Shown piece by piece: positions 62,520 through 64,000 of a stretch of DNA of 64,000 nt. Below the pieces are notes generated by a model. It was given only the letters and a program-made list of their open reading frames with translations. It was not told the DNA's origin and ran no database searches. Origin of the DNA: JBJXHG01 sp046160865 (GTDB taxonomy: Bacteria; Planctomycetota; UBA1135; GCA-002686595); assembly GCA_046160865.1 (NCBI GenBank), contig JBJXHG010000164.1, forward strand, positions 73,912 through 137,911, written 5' to 3'. Each line of letters opens with the position of its first letter. Within the stretch, counting starts at the first letter, position 1. A program made the translations under genes and the position numbers.

Positions 62520-63173
62520 ATGAACATTCGAGTGTTGCTGGTCGACGATCATCAGATGATGCGCGAGGGTCTGCGCGCGCTGCTCGACCGCGAGCAAGGC
62601 GTGGAGGTCGTCGGCGAAGCGAGCGACGGGCGTGCCGCGCTCAAGCTCGCCCGCACGCTCGCGCCGGATGTCGTGGTGATGGACATCGGCATGGACGAGA
62701 TGAACGGCATCGAGGCCACCCGCTGCATCAAGGGCGAGCTGGATCGAACCCGCGTCGTCGCGCTGTCGGCGCATTCCGACAAGTCGTACGTGCACCACAT
62801 GCTGAAGGCGGGCGCGTCCGGGTACGTGCTCAAGTCGGCCGCGCACGACGAGCTCATCCGCGCGGTGCGCGCAGCCAGCGCCGGCAAGACGTACCTGAGC
62901 CCGGAGATCGCCGGTCCGGTCATCGAGCGCTCGACGCATCCCGAAACACCGCCGGAACCGTCGGCCTACTCGATGCTCGGCTCACGCGAACGCGAGGTGC
63001 TGCAGCTCATCGCGGAGGGCCGCACGTCGGCGGAGACGGCCAAACGCATGCACATCTCGGTGAAGACCGTCGAGACGCATCGTCGCAACATCAGCCAGAA
63101 GCTCGGCATCCACGGCACCGCGGAGCTGACGAAGTACGCGATCCGCGAAGGTCTGACCTCACTCGAGAGCTGA
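62520..63173 (+). CDS. NarL/FixJ-family response regulator
   Basis: 217 residues. The receiver domain has RVLLVDDHQMMREGLRALLD, the phospho-acceptor Asp in PDVVVMDIGMDEMNGIEA, and LKAGASGYVLKSAAHDEL. The LuxR-type helix-turn-helix follows, with LGSREREVLQLIAEGRTSAE and ISVKTVETHRRNISQKLGI. It is the partner of the kinase just upstream. The stimulus and target genes are unknown. Confidence 0.94.
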   Translation: MNIRVLLVDDHQMMREGLRALLDREQGVEVVGEASDGRAALKLARTLAPDVVVMDIGMDEMNGIEATRCIKGELDRTRVVALSAHSDKSYVHHMLKAGASGYVLKSAAHDELIRAVRAASAGKTYLSPEIAGPVIERSTHPETPPEPSAYSMLGSREREVLQLIAEGRTSAETAKRMHISVKTVETHRRNISQKLGIHGTAELTKYAIREGLTSLES

Positions 63174-63546
63174 TCCGCGCGTGCTCGTTTCGCTCCGCGA
63201 GCGAGCATCTCTCTCGGCACTTCCGGCGCGAGCAGCGTCGGCGCGTTCGGAGCAAGACGTTGCATCGAGATCGACCGCAGCGGAAGCAATCAATCAGCGA
63301 GCAACAGTTTCGATCTCACGTCGCCTCCTTGCACTGTGGAGTTCGACGGCCGCAGCAAGAAGTGCGCTGTGCCCGTGCCCACTCCTGGCGTGTGAGCTCG
63401 GCACACTGGATGCGTTGAAAATTCGACCTCCAAGAGTGTCGCGGCGTCGCGACAGAGTTATGGTCCCCCGTATTGGGGGGCTACCTATGTTTGGGTAGCC
63501 AGAGCGCGTCATGCGTCTCCGAAGTCGATCGACTTGCGGAGACGCG
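63174..63546 (+). promoter_or_regulatory. Structured intergenic region before the beta-helix gene
   Basis: No gene is evident. A stem-loop TGCTCG...CGAGCGAGCA (about 63187-63213) may terminate the response-regulator transcript. Further on come CCCCC-GTATT-GGGGG (63465-63479), GGCTACC...GGTAGCC (63479-63500) and a near-perfect 31-nt palindrome at 63514-63544 (CGTCTCCGAAGTCG...CGGAGACG), directly before the GTG at 63547. Regulation of the downstream gene is plausible. Confidence 0.5.
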
Positions 63547-64000
63547 GTGATTCTGGAGCAGGCCAATTTGGCGATCTACCCGCATCTCCGCTCGGTGGCT
63601 GCGCGCTGCGCGAGCATTCTCGCATGCGCCCTGCTCGCGTCGTCGAGCGCACTGCACGCGCTCCGCGTCGTCGACCGCGCGCGTCACGGGCCAGGGATCG
63701 ACGACGCGGGCTGGACGTCGATCGACGCGAGCGCGGATACGCGGCGGGTGTACGTGAGCGCGAGCGCTGGCGACGACGACGCGAGCGGTCTTTCACCGAG
63801 CGCGCCGAAGCGCACGATCGCCGCGGGCAAGGCGCTGTTGCGCCACGGCTTTCCCGATTGGTTGCTCTTGCGACGCGGCGACACGTGGCACGAGAGCCTC
63901 GGACAATGGAAGAAGTCCGGACGCTCCGCCGAAGAGCCGATGCTCGTCATGTCGTACGGCGACGCACCCGCGCGTCCGCTCTTGATGACCGGCAGCGGCA
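63547..64000 (+). CDS. Secreted right-handed parallel beta-helix protein (partial, runs off right edge)
   Basis: At least 151 residues from GTG 63547 (an in-frame ATG at 63511 would include a palindrome in the coding region). A signal-like segment (CASILACALLASSSALHA) is followed by RRVYVSASAGDDDASGLSPS, PKRTIAAGKALLRHGFPDWL, LLRRGDTWHESLG and SGRSAEEPMLVMSYG. This is the usual opening of exported pectate-lyase-like beta-helix proteins. The C-terminus is beyond the window. Confidence 0.72.
   Translation, partial: MILEQANLAIYPHLRSVAARCASILACALLASSSALHALRVVDRARHGPGIDDAGWTSIDASADTRRVYVSASAGDDDASGLSPSAPKRTIAAGKALLRHGFPDWLLLRRGDTWHESLGQWKKSGRSAEEPMLVMSYGDAPARPLLMTGSG

Overview
The window is GC-rich and densely packed, and looks like chromosomal DNA of a Gram-negative bacterium. 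Lipoproteins of the BamD and LptE types argue for an outer membrane. Several features recall high-GC Planctomycetota: two CRTAC1/UnbV FG-GAP proteins, HEAT-repeat proteins, a carboxypeptidase-regulatory-like protein, an EF-hand protein, a secreted DnaJ-type zinc-finger protein and an STT3-like glycosyltransferase. This assignment is an inference from gene content; the window has no 16S rRNA, and Myxococcota cannot be fully excluded. No tRNA or CRISPR was seen.

Layout. 1-4.9 kb (minus): STT3-like membrane protein, a zinc-finger/peptidase-like secreted protein, and the histidine-degradation genes ftcD and hutI. 5-7.6 kb (plus): an UnbV/UnbU-type pair. 7.6-8.4 kb: ECF sigma factor. 8.6-12.3 kb: coupled corC-like, recO, bamD-like, lptE-like genes. 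12.6-25.2 kb: ftsH, folP-glmM-tsaB, then alr, an AsmA-like protein, a mannose-1-phosphate guanylyltransferase gene and ruvX. 25.3-26.7 kb: alpha/beta hydrolase-like protein and the RNase P RNA gene. About 26.8-31 kb is an accessory island next to rnpB, with an IS1595-type transposase, a toxin-antitoxin-like pair coupled to a DUF6941-like gene, a likely terminated small RNA, and AT-richer patches. 31-45.3 kb: NUDIX protein, small Sm-like protein, FG-GAP protein, S41 peptidase, peroxiredoxin, M1 aminopeptidase, HELTH metallopeptidase, APC transporter, DegT aminotransferase, EF-hand protein. 45.6-49.9 kb: secreted and surface proteins. 49.9-56.7 kb (minus): hpt, then rluD-truD-mtnP-M28 peptidase-asparaginase. 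57-64 kb: NUDIX hydrolase, sugar-epimerase-like protein, a NarL-type two-component pair, and the start of a secreted parallel beta-helix protein.

Genes are commonly coupled by 4-nt overlaps (ATGA, GTGA, TTGA). Several transcription units have a TAnnnT -10-like box only 6-7 nt before the start codon (hutI, folP, alr, M1 peptidase, DegT), suggesting leaderless mRNAs.

The most unusual non-coding signal is a family of long imperfect inverted repeats at 18336-18511, 18604-18682 and 56665-56831. They share a motif close to CGTGGTGAGAAATGC and lie just upstream of alr or over the start of hpt. Related single copies lie in the peroxiredoxin promoter (36504-36525) and at 45351.
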